Shown: positions 10,374 to 20,757, counted from the first letter of the stretch. The stretch is 64,000 nt of DNA from Eucalyptus grandis (GCF_016545825.1 NC_052619.1:48484127-48548126); one strand, 5' to 3'. Numbers and translations are program-made. The notes: a model not told the origin generated them from the sequence alone.

Positions 10374-12160
10374 AGTAGCTTGACCAAATCATAAAAAGAG
10401 AAGAATTTTTTTTTTTTTTTTTTTGGTTGAAAATTTTCGATTAGGATAAGAACTAAATTGGTTGAGGATAAATTTAGGTCAAACTTGGATTCTAGAAAAA
10501 TTGATGACATAATATCAATTTTTTAGTAAAAAGATTATTATCACTCATCTATGAGCTCATGTCACAGTGTTTTGTGGTTAGAAGGTTGTCCTTGTCAGTT
10601 CTTCGATATATGTAAGTTAATATAAAACCATAATTTGTCTCTGTAGCTTTGAACTTTTGATGGCTAAATATGCAAGCCTTTAAAACCAATTATACTTGTT
10701 GGTCCCATACTTTTAAGAAATAACATATTTTAGGGCTTTGTTACGTGGTTTTAGTATCACAGCTAGTTCCTAAACTATTTTTTTTTAATGAAAAGTCAAT
10801 TACTTTTGTCTTATTTTCATTCGAAATCATATGAAAATATCAAATCAAGACTAACTTTCAATTGTTGATTTCTACATTTAGAAATTTGCCCAATTATATT
10901 GACATTTCCATTAACAGATATACTTTTAAATCTTCTAACTACAACTTTAACTCACTATTTATAGGCAAAATATTCTGGAAATTCACTCGAGTCTAGCAAT
11001 CCTAAAAAGTTCACATCACATAGATTGGAATGGGTTGTTGGCATCGCAGAAAGGCTATTAGGCATCGAGGCTGTCAAATCTCAACTCTTAAACATTAAGT
11101 GCCTTTAGAAAAAGTTCCTTCAATTATTGGTAATAAAACAACTGATAACAATTATAAACACTTACACACATCTAAATGTGATGTATCAAATTGATAATTC
11201 GCATCGTTTAAATTATAGTTGAAATGGAAATGTGAAAAATTGTACTTAAGATCCCATCATGAATGATACACATACTAATATTGCAGCAAAAACAAAGTAC
11301 ATGAACAAACAGCCCATTTACCATACACTTTAGTGCCAAAAATTTCAAAAAGTACAAGTACCATAATCGGAGAAAAATAAAATATTTAAATGCCAATAGT
11401 GATAAATTCTAGCCAAATTGCTAATGTAGCATTTTTCCGGCGAGATGAGTGCAAAATGATGTTGTGCAATGAAGTGCTCTGACTTGCGTGTTTGGTAATA
11501 TTTATTATAAAATTACAACAAACCTAAAAATTGGGTGGGATTACTTTTAAATAGCTGTTATAACTGTAGAGATGTCGCGGCTATGAGGTGATTGTCAACC
11601 ACCTTGTAAAGATTGCAACACTTATTTTCAAAGTTAAAGCTGCAATGATGAAAATGTACCAAAAATATGATGAATTAGAATACTCTGAAAAGTACAAGGA
11701 CTAAAATGGTGACTTACATTTAGAGGCTTATATATGGAGGAGCCACATGACATAGCTAATATTGATTCAACAATTTTCAACAAATTCTAAATAGAAATTT
11801 GATAGAAAGACTTAAATTATCACGCCAGAATAGTGTGATTAGAATCATAATCAAAGAAAGAAAAATGGTCAAAAGTATTCTTCCAAATATATAGGTTCCA
11901 GGAATGTAATTTTCCTGGAATTAATTATGGATCTAGTGTCATTTGCTGCTGTTGATATCTCCAAGAATAAAATATAGGATCTCATGTGGGGTTGTCTCAA
12001 ATATCGGGTGCTATTTCGACCGCACAGCCGTGTGCTATTTCGAATCCTTCTTGAATCAATGCCTAGACCTCACTTGAGCGTGCTGGAGGAGATGGAGCCC
12101 GCTCCCGCGTGGGGCTTTACCCCTTTCTACCCCCACGGCAAAAACGGCAAGGCCTCTCTC
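10374..12160. other. AT-rich intergenic DNA upstream of the TNL gene
   Basis: No coding signal over about 1.8 kb. A short direct repeat of GTGCTATTTCGA occurs at about 12008-12041. Otherwise nothing recognised. Confidence 0.4.
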
Positions 12161-12171
12161 ACGAATGAGAA

Positions 12172-12190
12172 AGTATGTATATGTATATAC
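12172..12190 (+). promoter_or_regulatory. Candidate TATA region of the TNL gene
   Basis: TATGTATATGTATATACC lies about 240 bases upstream of the TNL start codon. This would give a 5' UTR of about 200 bases, which is reasonable. The only evidence is position and composition; AT-rich matches are common here. Confidence 0.3.
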
Positions 12191-12423
12191 CACCTTCTCC
12201 GCTAAGGCTTCTAGCTCCCCCTTTCCCCCGAAAAAAAAAAATCGCAACTAAACAAAAACAAAAGCAAGAACCAAAACTAAAAAAGTAAAAAGAAAAAAGC
12301 TCCTCTGCTCGGGCAAATAAAAGGCATTTTCAAAATTTCCAGAATCATTTTGATATCCTTCGCACTTGAGAGTCCGACTTCAGAGGAGAAACTACGGGCA
12401 GAGTCAGTCGGGGCAAAGAAGAA

Positions 12424-13031
12424 ATGCGTCGTCTCGTTCTTAGCAACCCTTTCGTGGCGGTTGTCGCACCGATCCTTCTCGGTGTGCTGGCGCACAAGCT
12501 TCTGAGTAAGAGGAGAGCAAGTGCGCAAAGAGACGCGGATGATCAGCATCCTGGTACGCCTAGTATTCCGATCCAGCCGAGTGAAAATGACTACGGCGTG
12601 TTCTTAAGCTTTCGAGGCAAAGATACTAGAGAGCGCTTTGTCGACCACCTCTACTGTGGCCTCGTCAATGCCGGGATCTGTGTCTTCAGGGACGATGCTG
12701 AGCTCCTCAAAGGCGAGGATTTGAGCTCAAATCTTCAGGAAGCCCTTGAGAACAGTAAGATTTTAATCCCGATTATCTCTGAGAATTATGCTTCTAGTAA
12801 ATGGTGCCTTGATGTACTGGTTCGCATGATGGAGTGCCAAAAACACTTGGGGCGGTTAGTGTTGCCCATATTCTACAAAGTGGAACCTGCAGATGTGCGA
12901 TATCAAACGGGTCATTTTGGACAGGCATTTCATCGTTCTCAGGCGCGTTTAGCCCAAAAGGTGGTTGTGCACAAATGGAAGCAAGCTCTCGGAGAAGTCA
13001 GTTCCTTACGAGGATGGGAAGTTGCTAATGG
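12424..13031 (+). CDS. TNL exon 1: signal anchor and TIR1 (catalytic Glu replaced by Val)
   Basis: The ATG at 12424 opens MRRLVLSNPFVAVVAPILLG, a short basic start followed by a hydrophobic segment, then a KRR-rich stop-transfer-like patch. TIR1 begins at PSENDYGVFLSFRGKDTRE and continues through FRDDAELLKGEDL, ILIPIISENYASSKWCLD and ILP-type FYKVEPADV. At the position of the catalytic glutamate in plant TIRs (WCLxEL) this exon reads WCLDVL: codon GTA at 12814-12816 instead of GAA. The donor GGTAGGT gives a phase-2 exon end. Confidence 0.85.
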
Positions 13032-16000
13032 GTAGGTACTTTGACGATATCAACACCAATCAAATCGTAATTTTCTTTATGGATCCGATTCGTTTGTTTT
13101 AATGATGGAAGTTTTTTGCTATAATACTTTGCCTTCCTTTATGCAAGGATTTTCTAGCTTATATTTTGCCTATTTCTACCTACATAAAGGCAGCATTACT
13201 GCGTTTATCTTTACGAATAAGAATGTGATAATTACGACGACCGACGCCTCTAAAAGAAAAATAAATAAATAAAAGAAGAAGAAGGAGTAAAAGAGACTGC
13301 TTGAAAAGCTTCATTAGCCTCAATCTCTTTCTAATAAATTACGATAAACCCTGAAAAGAAGTTATGAGTGGGTCTTGTGGAGCAACCACGGGATTGCTTT
13401 ACCCCTTTCCTCTGAGCAAATAAATTAAGAAATGGAAGTGGCGGAAAGATTATAAGTTTTCCAAATTATCCCCGAGTTCTATTGTTTGTGCTATCGTTAG
13501 ATAATACTTATGTCATTGAACTCATTTTTATTTGACAGGAGTGAAGGAGAATTGGTAGAATTGGTTGTGCACAATGTTTTGAAAGAGTTGAAGAAAGCGG
13601 TGGAGTTGGTTGTTAGTGATTATCTGGTTGGCATTGACAGTTCTGTGGAGGAGGTTATGGAATTGGTAAATAAGAATGCTAGTGCTACCATGCGTGTGGG
13701 AATTTATGGAATTGGGGGAATTGGTAAGACGACTCTTGCCAAAATTATATATAACAAGTTGTCCAATCAATTTGTGCATCGTAGCTTCATTCCAGACATC
13801 AGGGAATCATGTAATTGTAATGGTATTAATTACTTGCAAAATAAATTAATCTTTGATATGCAGAAAGAGAAAATTCAATTTTGTAATAGCGACGAAGGAA
13901 TCAAGTACATATCATCTAGGTTAAAAGATAAGAAAGTTCTCATTATTCTTGATGATATGGATACCGCTAATCAGTTAGAGGCTTTGGTTGGAAATCCTGT
14001 TTGGTTTGCGTCAGGAAGTAGGATTTTTGTTACCACTAGAAATGAGAGTGTTCTTGATAGGACTGGAGTGGACATCAAGTACGAACATAAGCAAATGGAT
14101 GAGGAGCAATCTCTTATCCTATTTTCTAGACATGCATTTCAAAGAGACTGTCCTCCAAGTGAAATTTTAGCTCTCTCTCGTCATGTGGTATCTACAACGG
14201 GAGGAATTCCCTTGGCTATTGAGGTTGCAGGTTCATTTTTGTGTGATAAACCATCACCAATTTGGGAAGAAACAATACAGAAGATGCAAAATATACCTTA
14301 CATGGCAGTGCAAACAAAGTCAAGGATAATTGATGTAGAAGTGGAGGAGGATCAAAGAAATGTGGAAGATGTGAATCTTGCCACGTCTAGTCCTTCCATA
14401 CTGCCAAGTGAAAATGATTATGAAGTGTTCTTGAGTTTTAGAGGCGTAGATACTCGAAGAGATTTCACTGACTATCTCTACAGTAGCCTCATCGATGCTG
14501 GAATCCGTGTCTTCAAGGATGATGATGAGCTCCGCGTAGGCGAGAGATTGAGCGAAGATCTTATGCAAGCCATTAGGAACAGCAACATTTTGATCCCAAT
14601 TATCTCTGTAAATTATGCTTCTAGCAAATGGTGTCTTGATGAACTCGTTCAGATGATGAACTGCAGGAAATGCTTAGGGCACATAGTGTTCCCTATATTT
14701 TACAAAGTGGAACCTGCAGATGTCCAAGGTCAAAAGGGTTGTTTTGGAGAGGCATTTCATTATTCCGGAAGGCGTTTCGATCCAGACTCTACGGAGGAAT
14801 GGAAGCAAGCGCTGAGAGAAGTCAGCTCCTTACAAGGATGGCAGTTTGCTAATGGGTACTTCATTCTTTAACCAGCACTTTATTTACTTTGACGATGTCA
14901 ACACCAGTCAAATCATAATTTTTTGTGGATCTGATTCATTCATTTTAATGAGGTAACTCCTTTACTATAAAATTTTGCCTTCCTTTATGCAAGGATTCTC
15001 TAACTTATATTTTGCTTATTTCTACCTACATAAAAGCAGCATAACTGTGTTTATTCTTACGAATAGGGTTTGGATTATTATGATGACTTACGCCTCTGAA
15101 AGAACCCAAAAGAAGAAGAAGACTGTCTTATTGGTTTAGTAAAATATTTTCTAGTGCATTTTTTCCATCTCGAACACATAATTTCTATCTCGTACATCTG
15201 CGCAAAATAAAACAATTTTCTTATGCTGAGGAAACACATTTGTTCTTCAACTTCATGTCGAACTCCACTTTAGATTAATTAACAACATAGAACATAGATA
15301 CTCAAAAGGGAAAATAGAAAAAAAAAAATACTTCCTATTATGATCCATATCCTTAATGGACCACAGATTTTGAACTTTTATTCGGATCCTTAATATGTGC
15401 AGAACTTAAAAGCTTCTTTAGCCTCAAATCTTTTTCTGATTAAGTACGTTTAGAGTAACCCTGAAAAGAGGTTATGGGTGCATCATGTGGAGCAACCACG
15501 GGATTGCATTACCTACTTTTATCTTAGAGATAAGATAATAAATGGAGGTGGGAAAAAGATTTATAGGTTTCCAAATTATCCCCAAATTCTATTTTAGTGC
15601 TATCGTTCATATCATTGAACTCATTTTTTTGACAGGTATGAAGGAGAATTGGTAAAATCAGTTGTGCAAGATGTTTTGAACGAGTTGAAGAAAGTGGTGG
15701 AATTGGATTTTTCTAAGAATTTGGTTGGAATTGATAGTCATGTGGACGAGGTTATGAAATTAATAAATAATAGTTCTGGTGCTACCTTATGTGTGGGAAT
15801 TTATGGAATGGAGGGCATCGGTAAGACGACTCTTGTTAAAGTCATCTACAACAAGCTATTGAATCAATTTGAGCATTGTAGCTTCATTGCAGACATCAGG
15901 GAATCATGCAATCGCAATGGTATTAGTTACTTGCAAAATCAATTAATCCGTGATATATTGCGAAGAAATATTCGATTGCATAACACAGATCACGGAATCC

Positions 16001-18802
16001 ACATCATCTCATCTGAGCTTAAAGATAAGAAAGTCCTCATTATTTTAGATGATGTGGATACCATTGATCAATTAGCGCCTTTGACTGGAAATCCTAATTG
16101 GTTTGCACTAGGAAGTAGGATCTTTGTTACCACTAGAGATAAGAGTGTTCTTAATAGGGCTAGAGTGGACATCAAGTATGAGCTTGAGGAAATGGAGGAA
16201 GAGAAATCTCTAGTCCTATTTTCTAGACATGCATTTCGAAGTGACTCTCCTCCTAGAGAGTTTTCAGCTCTCACTCGTCTTGTGGTATCTATAATGGGAG
16301 GGCTTCCCTTAGCTCTCAAGGTTATAGGTTTATTTTTGTGTGGAAAACCAGAAAAACTATGGGAAGAAGCGATACATAGGATGCAAAAAATGCCTCAAAA
16401 GGAAGTGCTAGAAAAGTTGATGATAAGTTATGAAGGATTGGGGGAGGATCAAAGGCAAATGTTCCTGGATATTGCTTGTTTTCTAATTGGGAGTGATGCA
16501 AGAGTTGCGTACTACATGTGGGATGCTTGTGGCTTTTCTGTGGAGGAAGGAATTGGAGTACTGAGATTTCTGTCGTTCATAAGTATTGGGAATAATCATG
16601 AGCTCATAATGCATGATCAAATGAGAATTCTTGGTAGGGAAATTGTGCGTGCAGAAAACTACCACAAACCTCACGAACGTAGTAGATTGTGGGATTACGA
16701 GGAAGCCTTGGAAGTGCTAAAGAGCAAAAGGTAACTTTCTATTTTTCTTTTGCTCCCGTAATCTATGTTCTCTTGTTTTAAATGATGTCAGTTATTGTGC
16801 TGGTATTATATTATTGACGTGATTAGGAAAAGGAGGTTGCTCTTTCTTAGTAAGTACTGCAGTTTCTCCTCAAATTTCTGCCTTTGTAGTTTAGAAAAGA
16901 CATGACCACGAACAGCGAACCCACTCACGAACACAATGTAGATAACCGACCAGCGAATGCTTAAATGTAGATTTTTCCAGTTTCGCAATTAAGCTTAATG
17001 TAACTGAGGTGACTCTTATCCTGTGTGATTGTTAGCGAACATCTATGATATTGTTAACTAAATCCAAAATAATCATCCTCATTAATTTTGAAATTTAGTT
17101 AATGCAACTGAAATAGAATTATCAGTCATCCTCGTTGATTTAGTAAGTTATACATCAGTTATTTTGTTGTATTCGTAAGTCACTTGTTCATGCTCATTCA
17201 TATATCATCTTAAATGACTTTGATAGGAATATTCAAGGAAGAGAAAAGGGGGAAAAATCACTAAAACGTACAAACTCCTCTTCCTTCATGTGATATTACA
17301 GATGCGCGCTCTTTTTTTTTTTTTTTTTGCCCCTACTAGTCAGAGAGCGCACAGATTGTTTGCGAAGACAAAAGATTAAGAGAATAATTAAAGAAAAAGC
17401 TACGTTGGAAGATTTGATTTATTTTCAAATGACCGTTTTCAATTATCGGGGATTGAAAATTTTTAAATTTGATTTTGAAAGTGTCGGTGAAATTGAAGAA
17501 CCACCTCGTACATATCTCGATAACTTTCAGTTAGGGTTTTGTCTATTGTTTAATGATGGCATTAATAAATTTTTGCATGGACTTTTATGGAAAATTTTAG
17601 GAATGAGTCTGAAACTGAAAATTGGTATCAAGTTTACTGGTATATTAAGTAGAAATAATTGATATTATTTCACTGAGTTGGTAAGATGCAACATTTGTGA
17701 TCCTCGGTTATGTACTTGTAGGGAACCGGAAGGATTCAAGCCATTTGTCTAGAGGAAGGCAACTCTAATTTTATATATGATCAAGGGAGAAGCACAATTA
17801 CGGATGAACTATTTAGAAACTTATCGAACTTGAGGTTTCTTCACATGAGTGATGTGAATCTTGGCGGAGAATTTAGTGATTTATTTTCTCAGTTAAGATG
17901 GCTCAAATGGGGGAACTGTCCCTCAAATTTTGAAGCACGCAAATTTCATGCAGGGGAATTAGTCATACTCGATTTGTCAGGAAGCCCGATTTCAGATGTC
18001 TGGCAGGGATGGCATTCAATGATGGTATGATATAAAAATACATTCTTTTTGTTTTCTTTTGAGTGGGAATAACTCCTTGCTGACCCCCATGATATAATCT
18101 TTCTTGTAGAAGGCAGAAAAGCTGAAAGTTCTCAACCTCACAAGTTGCCATTCCTTAAAAAGGACTCCTTACCTCTCATCTTTTCAAAGATTGGAGATTT
18201 TGATCCTCAGAGATTGTAGCAACTTAGAGCAAATTGATAATTGTATTGGAAACATGGAGAATCTCGTTTCCCTGGACTTGAGTGGATGTTCTGGTCTTAA
18301 GGAGCTCCCGCTTCAAATGGCTAATCTAGAACAATTGAAGGAACTTCTTCTAGATGAAACAACGATGCAAGAAATACCTTCCTTCATTAGTTATCTAAAG
18401 AAGCTAGAGACACTTAGTGCCAGGGACTGCAAATCATTAATTGGATTTCCGGACTCGATAGGCAATTTGGTGAATTTGTCGACCCTTGTCTTATCAGGTT
18501 GTGTTGAGCTTGCAACACTTCCACACAGCATTGGGTCCCTTGAGAATTTACGGTGCTTGTCATTGGGAAGCTGCCAACAATTGAGAGAGATTCCCAGTTG
18601 GATTGGCAGTTTGAAATTGTTGACTCAACTGGACTTGAGTGGATGTTCACGTATTCAGCAGCTACCGCCTCAAATTGGTGAACTAAAACAACTGGAGGAA
18701 CTTCTTCTAGATGAAACTGCGATACAAGAAATTCCGTTCTTCATCAGTTCTCTAGAGAAGCTAGAGATGCGGAGTGCCAATAATTGCAAATTAACTCTTT
18801 AA
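12424..18802 (+). CDS. TIR-NB-TIR-NB-ARC-LRR resistance protein (L6-like TNL, tandem fusion)
   Basis: Five exons join to about 1,334 codons: 12424-13031, 13539-14855, 15636-16730, 17733-18024, 18110-18802. Order: N-terminal hydrophobic anchor (residues 8-24, as in flax L6), TIR1 (about 56-195), NB1 with P-loop GIGGIGKTT (about 256) and GGIPLAI (about 424) but no ARC2, TIR2 (about 494-641), NB-ARC2 with P-loop GMEGIGKTT (about 699), KVLIILDDVD, GSRIFVTTRD, GLPLAL, FLDIACFLIG and MHD (about 966), then LRRs to 1334. TNLs act inside plant cells as pathogen sensors whose TIR cleaves NAD+. The exon borders after both TIRs keep phase 2, giving NG|SEGELV and NG|YEGELV. The normal exon 4 acceptor (AG at 17720-17721) breaks the frame; AG at 17731-17732 restores it. 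The LRR ends early compared with sequence left behind downstream. It could be a functional atypical TNL or a gene at the start of decay. Confidence 0.8.
13032..13538 (+). repeat. Intron 1, homologous to intron 2
   Basis: After the donor, TACTTTGACGATATCAACACC…ATCAAATCGTAATTTT, then GGATCCGATTC…TTTTAATGA, TTTTGCCTTCCTTTATGCAA, GGAGCAACCACGGGATTGC and TCATTGAACTCATTTTT…GACAG recur in the same order in 14856-15635. The two introns are therefore duplicates, and the unit TIR exon–intron–NB exon was duplicated in tandem. Confidence 0.85.
13539..14855 (+). CDS. TNL exon 2: truncated NB domain fused in frame to TIR2
   Basis: The exon opens as a normal NB-ARC exon (SEGELVELVVHNVLKELKK, VGIDSSVEEVMEL, P-loop, kinase-2 KVLIILDDMD, GSRIFVTTRN, GGIPLAI) but stops after QKMQN. 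A short linker ending EVEEDQRNVEDVNLATSS leads directly into PSENDYEVFLSFRGVDTRR, a full TIR. There is no intron between NB and TIR2, so the fusion is inside one exon. TIR2 keeps the catalytic glutamate (SKWCLDELVQM; GAA at 14641-14643). RNBS-D, winged-helix and MHD motifs are missing from NB1. Confidence 0.85.
14856..15635 (+). repeat. Intron 2, duplicate of intron 1
   Basis: Same ordered blocks as intron 1 (see that entry), with an extra 250 bases or so around 15120-15400 that is AT-rich and has no counterpart in intron 1. The acceptor TTTTTTTGACAG closely matches that of intron 1. Confidence 0.85.
15636..16730 (+). CDS. TNL exon 3: complete NB-ARC
   Basis: All standard motifs are visible in order: GIYGMEGIGKTTLVK, DIRESCNRNGI, KVLIILDDVD, GSRIFVTTRDKSVL, GGLPLALKVIG, FLDIACFLIG and LIMHDQMRILGREIV, ending RSRLWDYEEALEVLKSK. 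This NB-ARC should bind ADP/ATP and switch TIR activity. The donor at 16731 (GTAACT) leaves phase 2. Related TNLs usually carry a phase-0 end at this border, which suggests one A was lost from the AAAAG at 16726-16730. Confidence 0.9.
16731..17732 (+). other. TNL intron 3
   Basis: Unrelated to introns 1 and 2. It holds an A/T-rich stretch, a run of about 17 T at 17312-17328, and an open frame at 17327-17662 without ATG that I do not recognise. Two AG acceptors are possible at the end: 17720-17721 (better polypyrimidine context, wrong frame) and 17731-17732 (keeps the frame, reading KRIQAICLEEG). Confidence 0.6.
17733..18024 (+). CDS. TNL exon 4: start of the LRR region
   Basis: Reads IQAICLEEGNSNFIYDQG, then DELFRNLSNLRFLHMSDVNL and LRWLKWGNCPSNF, then GELVILDLSGSPISDVWQGW, the usual NL-linker and first LRRs of L6-like TNLs. 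The donor ATGATG|GTATGA leaves phase 0 and matches exon 5. If the upstream acceptor is used, GTGR is added and the frame against exon 3 is broken. Confidence 0.75.
18110..18802 (+). CDS. TNL exon 5: LRR repeats, early stop
   Basis: About 230 codons of plant LRRs with a 23-24 residue period: LKVLNLTSCHSLKRTP, LEILILRDCSNLEQI, LVSLDLSGCSGLKELP, LKELLLDETTMQEIP, LSTLVLSGCVELATLP, LRCLSLGSCQQLREIP, LTQLDLSGCSRIQQLP, LEELLLDETAIQEIP, ending CKLTL and TAA. About ten repeats are left, fewer than in most L6-like TNLs, and more LRR-like sequence follows out of frame. Confidence 0.8.
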   Translation, partial: KAEKLKVLNLTSCHSLKRTPYLSSFQRLEILILRDCSNLEQIDNCIGNMENLVSLDLSGCSGLKELPLQMANLEQLKELLLDETTMQEIPSFISYLKKLETLSARDCKSLIGFPDSIGNLVNLSTLVLSGCVELATLPHSIGSLENLRCLSLGSCQQLREIPSWIGSLKLLTQLDLSGCSRIQQLPPQIGELKQLEELLLDETAIQEIPFFISSLEKLEMRSANNCKLTL

Positions 18803-19110
18803 GCTATTTAGTGAATTTATCGATCTTTGTCTTATTAGGTTGTGTTGAGTTTCCAGATTTCTTGACAGCATGGCGTTTCTTGTGATTTGGTTATCATTGG
18901 GATGCTGTGATGGGTTGAGAGAGATCCCCACTCAATTGGAAAGTTGGAATTGTTGACTCAGCTGGACTTATCGCGGACAAGGATCACGGAATTGCTTGAA
19001 GGGAGTTCTGGATATCTGTAACAATAGCATAGAAAAGCTACCATATGGTATTGGAAGGTTGAAAAAGCTCTGAGAGTTATATGCATGATAATGCTCGAAT
19101 TTGGGAGGGG
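18803..19110 (+). pseudogene. Decayed LRR tail of the TNL
   Basis: Across several frames one can read LVLLGCVEF, LSLGCCDGLREIPTQ, LLTQLDLSRT, ISVTI-like and then NSIEKLPYGIGRLKKL. These are further LRR units separated by frameshifts and stops, so the original gene extended at least to about 19080. The stop at 18800-18802 therefore truncates the protein compared with its ancestor. Confidence 0.7.
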
Positions 19111-19587
19111 AATACCAAGCATCCGTAATCTTTCTTCTTTTAAGTTGAGTGCATTTTGATTTAATGCCCAATAATCTGGAATTCATGTGGATTTTTATTC
19201 AAATGAGTAGTTTGTGATTTAGGTTGTTTTCATGATGAAGTGGGAGGTGCAGTATCATTTATGGTCTCTGCTCATATGGTGAAGTTTAGGACCATATCGA
19301 TGCTGTTGATGATAGTGTTGTCTGCACAGCTTCCTTAAATAGCGCCCTATCTGCTACCGATGCTTGGAAGATCGTTAGAAGTAGCGGTATTGAATAACTT
19401 TTGTCGGAATATTTAAAAATAAATTATATTTTTATATAATAATTTAATTTTTAGAACGATTGACAGTGATTTTATAAAATTTCACATGATAGAATAGGTG
19501 GAAGTCTTGAGTTCGAATTTTTCCAGGTCACATTTGTCTCCTCAATTAAATTTACACGCTTAGTGCTAGGTAGAAGATCAAATTAAG
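19111..19587. other. Non-coding DNA downstream of the TNL
   Basis: AT-rich, no coding signal. AATATTTAAAAATAAATTATA-type sequence near 19410 could contain polyadenylation signals, but none can be assigned. Confidence 0.35.
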
Positions 19588-20130
19588 CATGGGGGAGAGT
19601 GTGAGAATATTGAAATAATTGAAAAATGATAATGAACTATAAATTATATCAAACGAAAAAGAAAACTTGACTTTATTTTTTCAAAAGAGACCATGTAATA
19701 TAAGGGATACGTAGTAGTTGGGGTTTCGATTGCAAGAGTCAAGGTTTCTCGTGTTGTGGAAAACAAGTAATTGGAAGATAAAATAAATAGAGAGGAAATA
19801 AATCACATACCAAATTTATATGATTCGGTTGGTGGGACTTATTCTCCGAAGAGAACACCAAATGATTTCACTATAGATCAAACGATGTAACGAAGATCTC
19901 AATCATACTTGAGTTACTCAAGCATTCTCATTGTATCTTAACTTACAATTACATTTAAAAACTCACATAGTGTTTACCCTTTGCAATTTTTTAGAAAATA
20001 ATATCTCAATTTCACAAAGGATATCACAAATCTTACCACAAGATTCATGGACTTCAAAACACTTGCAATTTCTTCATGGTGTAATTCACGAAGAAGCAGT
20101 CTTTTGATACATTTTGCGAAGATCATTAAA
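19588..20130 (+). mobile_element. Probable retrotransposon LTR remnant (copia-like)
   Basis: CATGGGGGAGAGTG at about 19589-19602 looks like a polypurine tract and is followed by TGAGAATATTGAAATAATTG. The phrase TATATGATTCGGTTGGTGG with CACTATAGATCAAACGATG further on is reminiscent of plant copia LTRs. The right border is unclear and no internal region is left. Confidence 0.35.
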
Positions 20131-20757
20131 TAATATCAATGTAATGTTTTTCGTTTGTTTTATTTTATGATTTAGGTAAGTGAGTGTAAGATGTGAAATA
20201 TAAACTTTCCGTTGTTAATTTTATTGTAGTATTTGGATTGAGTCAATGTAAGTTTAATTAAATTATTTCATTGTTGAATTTACTCTATTGGTTTAGTATA
20301 GTAAATGCAACATTAACTAAATAGGATTTGTGTATATATATATATATTTCATTTTCTAGTCGGCGATGCTCAAGAGCACACAATTTATTATTTATGATAA
20401 AGAAGTTAGACTTTTGTCTAGTATTTTCATTGGCAAAACAGATTATTTTTTTTGGTCGGTCATTGGCAAAACAGATTGAGAAATAGGATTAATACAACTG
20501 AACCTAAATGAGTTATATTGGAATGCGGTCTCTCATTTTGATCTTTTTAAAATTTATTTTATTTTACTTTATATAATTTTATATGTGAATTCATTTTTGC
20601 TAGCAATTCTGTCACTCTAATTTGACCTAGAAGCAGTTTGCATATTAGTGAAGATCACTCAAAGTAATCTATTTTTGAAAAAGGAAAAGGCTATAATAGG
20701 TATAATCAAAAAGGTCGGAAATACCCTGGGATTGGAAACAACCTCGTCATATGAGTA
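20131..20757. other. AT-rich non-coding DNA
   Basis: Contains a short TA run at about 20333-20346 and a duplicated TTGGCAAAACAGATT at 20432/20465. No gene recognised. Confidence 0.4.

Noticed and set aside
17327..17662. Open frame of 111 codons in TNL intron 3
   Set aside because: It has no ATG at its start, begins in a T run, and shows no recognisable domain.
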